Virus record (IMG/VR): IMGVR_UViG_3300031974_001765
Coordinates: 1 to 22,140 of that record
DNA length: 22,140 nt
From: a virus
Strand: one strand, 5' to 3'
Shown in pieces: positions 15,627 to 22,140 of the stretch. The position numbers were made by a program, and so were the translations under genes. Each line of letters opens with the position of its first letter. Position 1 is the first letter of the stretch. The notes beneath the pieces were generated by a model that saw nothing but the letters and a program-made list of their open reading frames with translations, had not been told where the DNA came from and did no database searches.

Positions 15627-17977
15627 TTGCCTAAGTCCTTGGAAAGAATGTTTGATGTGGTTGGGTCCTTTATGACGGTGAACTCCGAGTAAGCATCATT
15701 CTCTCCAATCACATGTTTAAATCCAGTAAACCTCCAGAACCCGCTGTAAATACTATTAACTATATTATCGGATCCGAACATTTCCACATCTACAGTGTTC
15801 TTAAATAATAGACAAAAATCATTTATGAGGTCTATTTCTGATAAGTTGAAGTAGGGCAAAGTCCTAAGGTTTGCTATGTAAGGCTTTGAGAAAAGCTTGT
15901 AGAAGTTCTCTATGTAGGAAGCCAAGATTACCGAAGGGGCCGACTCTGAAACATATGTAAGCCCTATGAACGCTGGGTCTGTTAAATGGTTAAACAGCTT
16001 CTGAGATAAATCATCAGTGTCTGTCATTTGAATACCTAGATTACCTGCGATCTTGCTTATCCTACTTTTATCCTTAAACATATCGTCTATGTATTTTTTC
16101 ACATCCTCTTTCTTAAGAGACTCTTCATTTGTATCAGATGAATCCAAGATAAAATGCACAAGCTGTCTTATGGTATTACTGTAAGTGCTTAATAGTAACG
16201 ATTGATTTTTTACAACAAATGAAAGGACATTAGGATTCTCTGTGTTAGCTCTAAATACAGGAATACCTAGTTCCGCAGCTTGTTGTTGATCCTCAGCAGA
16301 GATGTCGAAATCATCTGGTATTCTCGGATTGCCTTTCCCAGTCGCGTCCTTAAAATCAAAAAAGGCCAGTGCTGCTTTTTTTCTTAGGACAATATTTCGC
16401 ATCTCTTTTGTGTAAGACCCAGTTAAATTAGACATTATGTAGGTTAAGTGATGATCTTCCGAATCTCCTAACTTAACATCCACGGAGGCTGCGTCCAACT
16501 TCGCGTAAAGTAATGCCTGTATAAGATAGTCATCACCCACGATCACCACGGGGCTTGTTGGGTCTGGAACTAGCTTAGGGAAAAACTTATTTAGTAATGC
16601 AATCTTATCTAGATTATTCTCAATTGTCAGTCTAGTCGTGAACAAATCTTGAAGATTACTTTTGTAATTCTTCAAGAACCTTAGAAGAGGGAAAAACTGA
16701 TCGTTTACAGATTTAGCTTTTACATCATTTGCTATCTTCAATGAGTAGCTTTTAAACGACTGCTGACCTCCTTGTACTAGTTCTGAAGACACGGGAGATT
16801 CTTTATAAGTTTCTATAACATCGTCAACATCAGTTTGATCTCCTAACTCAAATCCCAAGGATGTCATAAACCTAAAGGATAACTCTTCTCGTTTTAAGTC
16901 TAATTGATTATATCTGCACTGTCCAAAGCGAGGTGAGGTATTTAAATCCTCGTCGCTTAGATCTATGTCATTTCCAAGAGAATTTAGAAAAATAATACAG
17001 TTAGCATACCCTAGCTTTTTTAAATACTTAGTAAGAAGTCTATAAACAGGTCCTTCTAAAGGGGCTTGCTTATCTACGAAATCGTACTGTAACTCTATAT
17101 CTGTTAATCTAGTGGTTTCTCCTTGAACTGAAGACTCCCCTACACCTAAAATTCTTTGAAGTAAGCTAGGGTCATCATTCTCTACTTCAAAAAATCTAGT
17201 GTCATCAGTACCCATTATTTCGTTCAATGCGTCCACTGACTGAAAAGGGATATCTTCTCCAGGTGTTAGCTCTGTCCCTAATCCAGTTATAGATTCTACT
17301 ACCTTTGCGAAAGGCTCCTCTACTTTAAATACTTCATAGTCCTCTGCTTGGGATGTAGGTTTAGCTTCAGGATATCCTACAATATCAGTTCCTACGAACT
17401 GAAGTTCTAATTTATTTGCAGAATCTAGCCCTTCTGAGTAAAAGGCGTTACTAATATTTACAACAAAGGGACCAGCCCAGTTCCTACTCTCAGTTCCTAG
17501 CCCATAAGATAGGTATACCTTAGTTGATGAATACTTAGATACTATAGCGTCTCTTTCTTCTCGGGTGAAGTCTCTTTTTTTTGAAGGAGATACCGTTAGC
17601 ACTTCTTTAGTGTTAACTGCTGTGGGTTCATCAGGTAGCTCATTCTTTCTCTTATATATTTCTTTTAGAGCATCCTCAAAAGTATAAGAAAAAAGGGCTT
17701 GAAGAAACTCACCTGCTGGGTCTAGAAGAGTGAGGGAGAACATCCCTCCATTTGATCCTGAATTTATTTGATGAACAAAGTCTAAAAATATACCATCGGA
17801 AGGCTTGAATAAGTAAACACTTTGATCCCCTTCGGATGATTTAGTTCCAAAAGAAAAGAAATCGTTTAAGGCATCCCTACTAAAAGATAAAACGATATTA
17901 GCGGTAGGCACTAGATTATCATTATTTGATCTAGCCTTACCGTATTCATTTCTTAAGGATATCTTCTGTGGACTCAT
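15623..17977 (-). CDS. Baseplate hub protein, gp27/GpD-like position (784 aa)
   Basis: The gene lies directly before the spike and after the LysM protein, the place of the hub (GpD in P2, gpP in Mu, gp27 in T4). The N-terminal 200 residues fit a hub: SNGGMFSLTLLDPAGEFLQALF is a strand-turn-strand, and residues 152-198 form a beta-barrel pattern, VYLSYGLG, then GPFVVNISNAFY and KLELQFVGTDI. The remaining 580 residues are largely helical and have no family I can name; they include several Lys/Asp-rich helices (residues 600-650). The protein is about twice the length of T4 gp27 (391) or P2 GpD (387). Both ends are ATGA overlaps, so translation is likely coupled. Assignment rests on position and the N-terminal pattern. 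Confidence 0.7.
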   Translation of the reverse strand: MSPQKISLRNEYGKARSNNDNLVPTANIVLSFSRDALNDFFSFGTKSSEGDQSVYLFKPSDGIFLDFVHQINSGSNGGMFSLTLLDPAGEFLQALFSYTFEDALKEIYKRKNELPDEPTAVNTKEVLTVSPSKKRDFTREERDAIVSKYSSTKVYLSYGLGTESRNWAGPFVVNISNAFYSEGLDSANKLELQFVGTDIVGYPEAKPTSQAEDYEVFKVEEPFAKVVESITGLGTELTPGEDIPFQSVDALNEIMGTDDTRFFEVENDDPSLLQRILGVGESSVQGETTRLTDIELQYDFVDKQAPLEGPVYRLLTKYLKKLGYANCIIFLNSLGNDIDLSDEDLNTSPRFGQCRYNQLDLKREELSFRFMTSLGFELGDQTDVDDVIETYKESPVSSELVQGGQQSFKSYSLKIANDVKAKSVNDQFFPLLRFLKNYKSNLQDLFTTRLTIENNLDKIALLNKFFPKLVPDPTSPVVIVGDDYLIQALLYAKLDAASVDVKLGDSEDHHLTYIMSNLTGSYTKEMRNIVLRKKAALAFFDFKDATGKGNPRIPDDFDISAEDQQQAAELGIPVFRANTENPNVLSFVVKNQSLLLSTYSNTIRQLVHFILDSSDTNEESLKKEDVKKYIDDMFKDKSRISKIAGNLGIQMTDTDDLSQKLFNHLTDPAFIGLTYVSESAPSVILASYIENFYKLFSKPYIANLRTLPYFNLSEIDLINDFCLLFKNTVDVEMFGSDNIVNSIYSGFWRFTGFKHVIGENDAYSEFTVIKDPTTSNILSKDLGK

Positions 17978-18273
17978 AGCTTTGGAATTCTTATAAAGTC
18001 TCCTGTATTGAACTTTTCAAAAGGATCATCTATGGCATTGAAATGAAGTAAGAACCACCAGAAGGCAGGACTATCGTAGAAAGTATTCGATGTAAGGTCT
18101 GGCCTATTAGCGTGATAGATAGGTATCTGTCCAATTTCAAACGCATAGTTATTAGGTATCTCTGATATTATATCATCCATATCAGAGGCAAGAGAAGTAG
18201 TTATACTCTTTCCCTTATGCTTTATTTCCTTTACTCCATAATCATATCTTGAAGCGTACTGAGTTACTTTCAT
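17974..18273 (-). CDS. gp53: LysM-type baseplate protein, gp53-like (99 aa)
   Basis: The C-terminal half is a LysM-like module of the kind in T4 gp53 and P2 GpX relatives: PIYHANRPDLTSNTFYDSPA, then FWWFLLHFNAIDDPFEKFNTGDFIRIP. The pair 'RPDL ... FY ... WW.L...N.I.DPF ... G..IRIP' is highly characteristic. In phage tails this module is structural and locks wedges or tube initiator to the hub; it need not bind peptidoglycan. I start at the ATG at 18273, which forms an ATGA overlap with the previous stop; the longer frame from 18318 adds 15 residues coded inside the upstream gene. At 99 residues it is about half of T4 gp53 (196), so it is essentially the LysM core with a short N-terminal arm. 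Confidence 0.85.
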   Translation of the reverse strand: MKVTQYASRYDYGVKEIKHKGKSITTSLASDMDDIISEIPNNYAFEIGQIPIYHANRPDLTSNTFYDSPAFWWFLLHFNAIDDPFEKFNTGDFIRIPKL

Positions 18274-19187
18274 CGTGGGTCCATTCCTTGAGAGGGTGAT
18301 CCAAGCATGGACTCCCATCCACGGAGTCTATACTTTGAATTGTCAGAAGGTCTTATTTCCTTGAGGGTCATCGATACCGATATAATTCTTGGAAGCAAGG
18401 TTTTCTTGTCGTAGCCCGCGTTACCGTCATGAACGATATTGTATGATGTAGCTATGCAGGGAATATCCCTGTACATTAGACCGTGAGTCAGGTGAATTAT
18501 AGGAGGGCCTTCTGTAGGGTTGGATGCATTATTAAGTACAGAAGACCTGATAAGGCTAGTCCACTCAGCGATCTTCCTAATAGCCTTGATTCTAACTTCA
18601 TCAGATGCAGGAGTTACATCTACAAGATCATCAAGATTCCCTAGACCTGTAAATGAGTTGAAGCTAACATCAAAAGCCCTATTGCTTTGAAACTTTACAA
18701 GCTTCTCACGGTCGGAGAGAAGGTCTGCATACTTAGCCATCTCTTCCTGAACTATGTTTGAAGGAACGCCCAGCCACTGATCCTGCTCGCTAATAGCGGT
18801 GGTAGCAAACGCTTGAGCAGCGCCTAAGAATCTCCCTACAGGACCAAACCCTCCAGAACCTTTTAGATAAGCCTCCTTCATCTGCTCCTGAGTTTTCTGA
18901 GCGCATAACTGCTCATCAAAGTAATTACCGTGCTCTAAAATATTAGGAAGAGTTATATTAAAGTTAACTGTTAGCTCCCTAGAAGTAGCGCCTAGGTATG
19001 AAAACAATGATCCTGATCTACCGACTGGGTTGTACTCCGCAAGTCTTGAAGACTGTCTCTCATCCACAGAAACATTCTCTATGAACCTAAGAGTTCTGAA
19101 GTAGGTGTTCCCTTGGTTTACATATCTAAACTGTAGCTTAGATCTTTCCTCTAGTTTAGGTTCGATTACTTCTTGTGAAATTGCCAT
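18270..19187 (-). CDS. Tail tube initiator / GpU- or CIS-tube-like protein (305 aa)
   Basis: Residues about 18-85 have a beta-meander: LQFRYVNQGNTYFRTLRFIENVSV, an EYNPVGRSGSLFSYLGATSR loop and ELTVNFNITLP. Residues about 225-290 have a second one: PPIIHLTHGLMYRDIPCIATSYNIV and then LLPRIISVSMTLKEIRP. This arrangement (loop with GRS, 'R-x-L-x-V-x-F' strand, then a late 'LPR-x-I-x-V-x-M' strand) is what I would expect of tube-end proteins such as GpU, T4 gp48/gp54 or the CIS tube protein family. The neighbours agree: tape measure upstream, LysM protein downstream with a four-base overlap. The gene starts one base after the tape measure stop, with AGG nine bases upstream. Whether it is the initiator or another tube-end protein cannot be decided from sequence alone. 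Confidence 0.65.
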   Translation of the reverse strand: MAISQEVIEPKLEERSKLQFRYVNQGNTYFRTLRFIENVSVDERQSSRLAEYNPVGRSGSLFSYLGATSRELTVNFNITLPNILEHGNYFDEQLCAQKTQEQMKEAYLKGSGGFGPVGRFLGAAQAFATTAISEQDQWLGVPSNIVQEEMAKYADLLSDREKLVKFQSNRAFDVSFNSFTGLGNLDDLVDVTPASDEVRIKAIRKIAEWTSLIRSSVLNNASNPTEGPPIIHLTHGLMYRDIPCIATSYNIVHDGNAGYDKKTLLPRIISVSMTLKEIRPSDNSKYRLRGWESMLGSPSQGMDPR

Positions 19188-19188
19188 A

Positions 19189-20745
19189 TCAACTACCTGC
19201 TAGTTCTTCTGTGATTCTTCCAAACCTATCCTCGCTTCCGTTTCTTCTTTGATCGTCCCTCATCTCTGTAAGTATTCTGGCGATCTCCCTGCTTTCAGGG
19301 TTTGATCTACGATTGATTAGAGAAAGCTCTCCTATGTTTGTTTCCATAAATCTTCTAGCAAACTCATTAAACCTAGTGTCTAGGTTAGGTCTTCTCATTC
19401 GTTCAAGTTCTGCTCTTTTAGCTTCCTCTGCTTGAATTCTTAACGAATCTTGAGAAGACTGGTTTATACTCTCAAGCTTGGATAGACTCATTTTTTCAAT
19501 GGCGGCGGCTGCGGCTATACCGCCGACGATACCTACTAATCCAAGTGTTAAGGCGCTAAATCCAGCAGCGTTTACAACAAAGGTAGCAGTAGCAACAGCG
19601 GTCGCAAGACCTAAGGCTGTTAGGAGTCCCGCTAATCCCGCTCCAATAACAGCACCGTTCTCTTCTATGAATGAGGCTAGTTTGGGGATGTATTCTGTAA
19701 AGATTACTGAATTAGACAAAGCCTCGATAGCGACTGTTAATGTATTTAAAGTGGCGGCTGCTATCTGATCTAAGGGACCAGTTAACCTAGCCTTTAGGTC
19801 AGATATACTTTTATCAAAAGCATCCTCTTGTTCCTTAAGGAGTTGCTGTTGAGGATTTAATTTCTCAGCATTGTACAAGGCTTCTAGAAGCTGGACAAAA
19901 TCTTGTCCAAATACATCATAAAGGGCTTTTGCATTTTCTAGCCCTTGACCTTGCGTCTGATCAGCCAATGCCTTACCTTGATCAATTAATCTTTGTAAGG
20001 CTATCGAAGGATCAACCTGACCTCCTGCTATGTCCTGTAACCCTAATGCTGCTAGTTTTTCAAAGTTATTAGGATCAAATACCTTATCAACAAGATTCTG
20101 TACATTACCTAGAGCAGACTTAGGTAATATCTTAGCAGCTTCGAGTAATATGCCTGAGGACTTCTGAAAACTGTCACCACCTAGAACAGCCAAGTTCAGA
20201 TTATTTGAAAGACTATCTAAGGACCCTACTAAACGATCTATTGAAATACCTTGTTCAATCGAGGTATCCAGAAGACTCTTGTTTAGCTTCGTCAGGTTTT
20301 TCTGAGAAACTATTCCATTTCCAACAAGTCTCTCGTTTGTTTTAACAAGCCCTTCTATATTCTGACCTAAGACGGAAACTCTACCTGCTAAATTTAGCAA
20401 CGCTTCGTTGTTAGGATCAAGCCCTGCGTCAATTAGCCTTGCTATGTTTTCATTAGCTGCCGCAAATCCTCCATCTAGAGTTTGTAGCTGTGCGAAAGTA
20501 AGGTCTGTGGCGTTATTTAGAAGTCTATTAGAGCTTATTAAGGACTCTTGTACTGGTATCATCCTCTGTAGCGAGGATGATAGACCAGCCATTGCTTTTG
20601 ACAGAGCTTCGATCTGAAATAGAGTCTCAGTTCTTTTGTTTACTTGATCATCAGAAGCGTTAAGATCTGCTCTGCCGTCAGGACCAACCCCTAGAGCTTT
20701 ACCTAACTGATTAAGGCTATTTACTACATCCTGCAAGTCTGCCAT
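19189..20745 (-). CDS. Tail tape measure protein (518 aa)
   Basis: The product is mostly helical with repeated Leu/Asn/Ser heptads (residues 30-220), Gln-rich linkers, and one strongly hydrophobic Ala/Gly-rich region at about residues 365-416 (AVIGAGLAGLLTALGLATA, then GLVGIVGGIAAAAAI), followed by a basic tail (EEAKRAELERMRRPN). Such helical proteins with a membrane-active segment and a place just before GpU/hub genes are tape measures: they set tail length and may help form the channel in the inner membrane. I choose the ATG at 20745 because GGAGG lies six bases upstream and the previous gene ends one base before it; an ATG at 20781 would add 12 residues and overlap that gene. At 518 residues it is somewhat shorter than T4 gp29 (590), suggesting a tail somewhat shorter than T4's. 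Confidence 0.75.
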   Translation of the reverse strand: MADLQDVVNSLNQLGKALGVGPDGRADLNASDDQVNKRTETLFQIEALSKAMAGLSSSLQRMIPVQESLISSNRLLNNATDLTFAQLQTLDGGFAAANENIARLIDAGLDPNNEALLNLAGRVSVLGQNIEGLVKTNERLVGNGIVSQKNLTKLNKSLLDTSIEQGISIDRLVGSLDSLSNNLNLAVLGGDSFQKSSGILLEAAKILPKSALGNVQNLVDKVFDPNNFEKLAALGLQDIAGGQVDPSIALQRLIDQGKALADQTQGQGLENAKALYDVFGQDFVQLLEALYNAEKLNPQQQLLKEQEDAFDKSISDLKARLTGPLDQIAAATLNTLTVAIEALSNSVIFTEYIPKLASFIEENGAVIGAGLAGLLTALGLATAVATATFVVNAAGFSALTLGLVGIVGGIAAAAAIEKMSLSKLESINQSSQDSLRIQAEEAKRAELERMRRPNLDTRFNEFARRFMETNIGELSLINRRSNPESREIARILTEMRDDQRRNGSEDRFGRITEELAGS

Positions 20746-20746
20746 A

Positions 20747-21244
20747 TTAATCCTCCAAGGGTGTATCGAATTCAATATCAACAGACCTGAAATCTATCTT
20801 GTGAATATCGAATGCTCTGTTCTGAATAAAAGTCCTAAATCTCCTGGGTCCAAATAAGGAAGAGAATAGATTATTTACTACTCCCTTTCCATAAGTTACA
20901 GACCTATTCTTATATATCGCACCCAGAATAACTTTAAGGGTTTCAGGACTGGATGGTACGATTGAGAAGGCTGCTACTAGCCTATTCTTAGTTGATAAAT
21001 TTATACCATAGCCTGAGGGCATCCTAGCTGTCTCTGATATGATGGCTAAATGTTCTAAAGTCCTGGCTGCATAGGGTTTGTCTGGATTTCTGTACTTGAG
21101 GTACACTAGATCCCCTACCTTCAACGAGGAGTTAGTTAGGCTGGTCTTGCGGATAACCTTAGCCATTTGCACATCATCCTCCTCTCGGTCTACTCCAGAG
21201 AATAACGCCTCCCTCAGGAATTTGTAGATTTGTTTTGAAATCAT
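20747..21244 (-). CDS. Unknown tail-cluster protein, first gene of the late block (165 aa)
   Basis: No family is recognised. Residues 40-90 look like a small beta-barrel of SH3 type (LKVGDLVYLKYRNPDK, then LEHLAIISETARMPSGYGINL). The C-terminal part is basic and helical (RSVTYGKGVVNNLFSSLFGPRRFRTF), ending in an acidic strand DFRSVDIEFDTPLED. It is the promoter-proximal gene of the leftward block and ends one base before the tape measure gene, so it is probably expressed with the tail genes, perhaps as an assembly factor or tail component. The ATG at 21244 has no Shine-Dalgarno sequence. Inside the frame, GGAGG at 21182-21178 is five bases before a GTG (21172) and eleven before an ATG (21166). 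The real protein may therefore begin there with 139-141 residues (MAKVIRKTSL...). Confidence 0.65.
   Translation of the reverse strand: MISKQIYKFLREALFSGVDREEDDVQMAKVIRKTSLTNSSLKVGDLVYLKYRNPDKPYAARTLEHLAIISETARMPSGYGINLSTKNRLVAAFSIVPSSPETLKVILGAIYKNRSVTYGKGVVNNLFSSLFGPRRFRTFIQNRAFDIHKIDFRSVDIEFDTPLED
20752..20756 (-). promoter_or_regulatory. Strong ribosome binding site of the tape measure gene
   Basis: The minus strand reads GGAGG at 20756-20752, six bases before the ATG at 20745. It is the best-placed Shine-Dalgarno sequence in the block and decides the start. It lies inside the last codons of the upstream gene. Confidence 0.8.
21178..21182 (-). promoter_or_regulatory. Internal Shine-Dalgarno that may set the true start of the 165-aa gene
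   Basis: GGAGG on the minus strand at 21182-21178 precedes in-frame GTG (21172, spacing 5) and ATG (21166, spacing 11). The annotated ATG at 21244 has no comparable site. Could alternatively be chance Glu-Glu codons (GAG GAG). Confidence 0.45.
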
Positions 21245-21263
21245 GGGGTCAGGCCCGTATAAT
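21235..21263 (+). promoter_or_regulatory. Sigma-70-type promoter for the rightward operon
   Basis: TTGAAA at 21235-21240 (one mismatch from TTGACA) is followed by exactly 17 bases and then a perfect TATAAT at 21258-21263. Transcription would start near 21270 and read into the small gene at 21286 and the nuclease gene. The -35 box overlaps the first codons of the leftward gene if that gene starts at 21244. A promoter this close to consensus would be read by host RNA polymerase without phage factors, as expected for early or middle genes. Confidence 0.7.
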
Positions 21264-21265
21264 AC

Positions 21266-21279
21266 ATATATTAATATAT
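21266..21279. promoter_or_regulatory. 14-base perfect AT palindrome, candidate operator in the divergent region
   Basis: The sequence ATATATTAATATAT is its own reverse complement and covers the predicted transcription start of the rightward promoter. A dimeric regulator could bind it and affect both directions. It may equally be a by-product of the AT-rich divergent region (21245-21285), which must also hold the leftward promoter; no convincing -35/-10 pair is seen on the minus strand. Confidence 0.35.
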
Positions 21280-21285
21280 AGATTA

Positions 21286-21576
21286 ATGAGGAATGCAGAT
21301 ATAGAACTAATAGAGTTGTTAGATTTACTAGATTACACCTTTAGTGATGATTTTGTAGAGAAATGGAGATATAGGTTCTCTACTAAGTTCATTAAGAACT
21401 TTCAATACAGAATACTTAAAAGCCTACAAGAAAAGAAACCTGTAAAGGAGAAGTCTCTATACCTTTACCTTACAAAGAAGTGTAAGTACGCTGAAGAGCA
21501 GGTTGATGATTTCTTTGAGGCTATCGACATAACGCTCTATTATCCGATGGTGATCCCATGTACTGCGAAACGATAA
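21286..21576 (+). CDS. Small helical protein of unknown function (96 aa)
   Basis: First gene of the rightward operon. The product is all-helical by appearance: ADIELIELLDLLDYTF, a basic amphipathic WRYRFSTKFIKNFQYRILKS, then EKSLYLYLTKKCKYAEEQVDDFF and EAIDITLYYPMV. The 'LYLYLTKKCKYAEEQVDDFF' part could be a small winged-helix-like or adaptor fold, but that is speculation. I take ATG 21286 because a longer TTG-initiated frame from 21235 would have its start inside the promoter's -35 box. No clear Shine-Dalgarno sequence precedes it. Its end overlaps the nuclease gene by 19 bases, so the two are probably translated together. Markedly AT-rich compared with the nuclease gene. Confidence 0.6.
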   Translation: MRNADIELIELLDLLDYTFSDDFVEKWRYRFSTKFIKNFQYRILKSLQEKKPVKEKSLYLYLTKKCKYAEEQVDDFFEAIDITLYYPMVIPCTAKR

Positions 21577-22140
21577 GTAACTCAAAGCGTGAAACTTTCC
21601 GCCAGTGTCGTCTTAAGTATAAATATAACTATGTGAACCGTTACGAAGACACTGACCCAGGCAACACAGGCGCTCTGCACTTTGGATCTTTTATTCATGA
21701 GGTGTTTGAGCATTCTACCAACGCCACTTCCATCGACCAACTTTGGGCCAAGGCTAACGAGATAAAGGACAAGTACAAGTTCCCAGACAAGTACAACAAA
21801 GACATTGAGAAGTGCTTCAAGAACTTCCTTCGATTCAACGCATCACTTCCGAAGGAGTCCATTGTGGAGCATCACTTTACAGAGGAGATTGCTGATGGAA
21901 TCAAACATGAGGGATATATTGATAGGATTATCAAAGCACCCACAGGCGATATCCTGGTTGTGGACTACAAGACATCCAGAAGAGAAAAGACTAAATTCGA
22001 ACTCTTCAACGATAGCCAAGGGAAATCTTATGTCTACGCAGCACACAAGCTTACGGGTGTCCCTATACGAAACATTACCTTCGCCCACTATTATCCTCTA
22101 TCAAACAATCTTGTCGCGGCTACCTACACCGAGGCGACTA
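21558..22140 (+). CDS. PD-(D/E)XK nuclease, RecB/Cas4-like exonuclease (3' end beyond window)
   Basis: The frame opens at ATG 21558 and runs to the window edge with 194 codons and no stop. It shows the PDDEXK_1/Cas4-RecB pattern in order: SNSKRETFRQCRLKYKYNYV (start helix with Cys17), GALHFGSFIHEVFEH with His47, HEGYIDRI with Asp122, DILVVDYKTSR with Asp136 and Lys138, and QGKSYVYAAHKL with Gln154 and Tyr158. These are the metal-binding and catalytic residues of the family. It would act on DNA as an exonuclease or endonuclease in phage replication, recombination or host DNA breakdown. A Cas4/AddB-like iron-sulphur cluster would need three further Cys near the C-terminus, which is not visible. 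Overlaps the upstream gene by 19 bases. Codons are richer in C-ending triplets than in the upstream gene. Confidence 0.88.
   Translation, partial: MYCETISNSKRETFRQCRLKYKYNYVNRYEDTDPGNTGALHFGSFIHEVFEHSTNATSIDQLWAKANEIKDKYKFPDKYNKDIEKCFKNFLRFNASLPKESIVEHHFTEEIADGIKHEGYIDRIIKAPTGDILVVDYKTSRREKTKFELFNDSQGKSYVYAAHKLTGVPIRNITFAHYYPLSNNLVAATYTEAT

Noticed and set aside
2286-20745. The cluster as a tailocin or extracellular contractile injection system rather than a phage
   Set aside because: No AAA+ ATPase or toxin cargo gene typical of such systems is visible, and a replication-type nuclease operon adjoins it; a phage is more likely, though head genes are outside the window so this is not proven.
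21235-21576. Longer plus-strand frame of 113 codons starting at TTG 21235
   Set aside because: Its start coincides with the -35 box of the promoter and would lie upstream of the predicted transcript start; ATG 21286 is preferred.
21843-22088. Minus-strand 81-codon frame opposite the nuclease
   Set aside because: The plus strand here carries the conserved His, Asp, Asp-x-Lys nuclease motifs; the antisense frame is a shadow.
1-22140. tRNA genes, CRISPR arrays, insertion sequences, attachment sites and rho-independent terminators
   Set aside because: None seen by eye on either strand; the DNA is almost wholly coding. A computed scan could still find weak sites.

Overview
The window looks like part of the genome of a contractile-tailed (myovirus-type) bacteriophage, probably a large, marine-type relative of the T4 superfamily. 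Positions 1-21244 are one leftward (minus-strand) block of about 21 kb that encodes the tail tape measure, the baseplate and the host-recognition proteins. Positions 21286-22140 are the start of a rightward (plus-strand) operon with a small unknown protein and a PD-(D/E)XK nuclease. No host gene, tRNA, rRNA, CRISPR array or insertion sequence is visible. The organism itself cannot be named from the sequence.

Reading the block in its direction of transcription (high to low coordinates), the order is: unknown small protein (20747-21244), tape measure (19189-20745), tube-initiator/GpU-like protein (18270-19187), LysM gp53-like protein (17974-18273), large hub protein (15623-17977), OB-fold/beta-helix spike (14604-15626), 901-residue structural protein with a LamG-like end (11906-14611), gp25/GpW (11466-11906), gp6/GpJ (9895-11469), very large gp7/GpI-like wedge protein (5313-9902), three related tail-tip proteins (3574-5313, 2921-3577, 2286-2867), and a parallel beta-helix adhesin that runs off the left edge (1-2284). 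This is close to the classical P2/Mu order T-U-X-D-V-W-J-I-H, with one extra large gene between V and W and an expanded fibre region. Almost every junction is an overlap (ATGA, TGATG or 8 bases) or a one-base gap. The only real gap is 53 bases, at 2868-2920. No stretch above 300 bases lacks a gene.

Together the proteins would set tail length (tape measure), cap and start the tube (GpU-like and LysM proteins), form the central hub and membrane-piercing spike, build the wedges around it (gp25, gp6, gp7-like), and carry at least three kinds of candidate carbohydrate-binding module: LamG-like, a CBM-like insert in a paralogue, and a beta-helix. No enzymatic lysis domain is seen in the spike.

The rightward operon has a textbook sigma-70 promoter (TTGAAA, 17 bases, TATAAT, 21235-21263) and a 14-base perfect palindrome just downstream. 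The divergent region therefore probably separates host-polymerase-driven DNA-metabolism genes from the late structural block.
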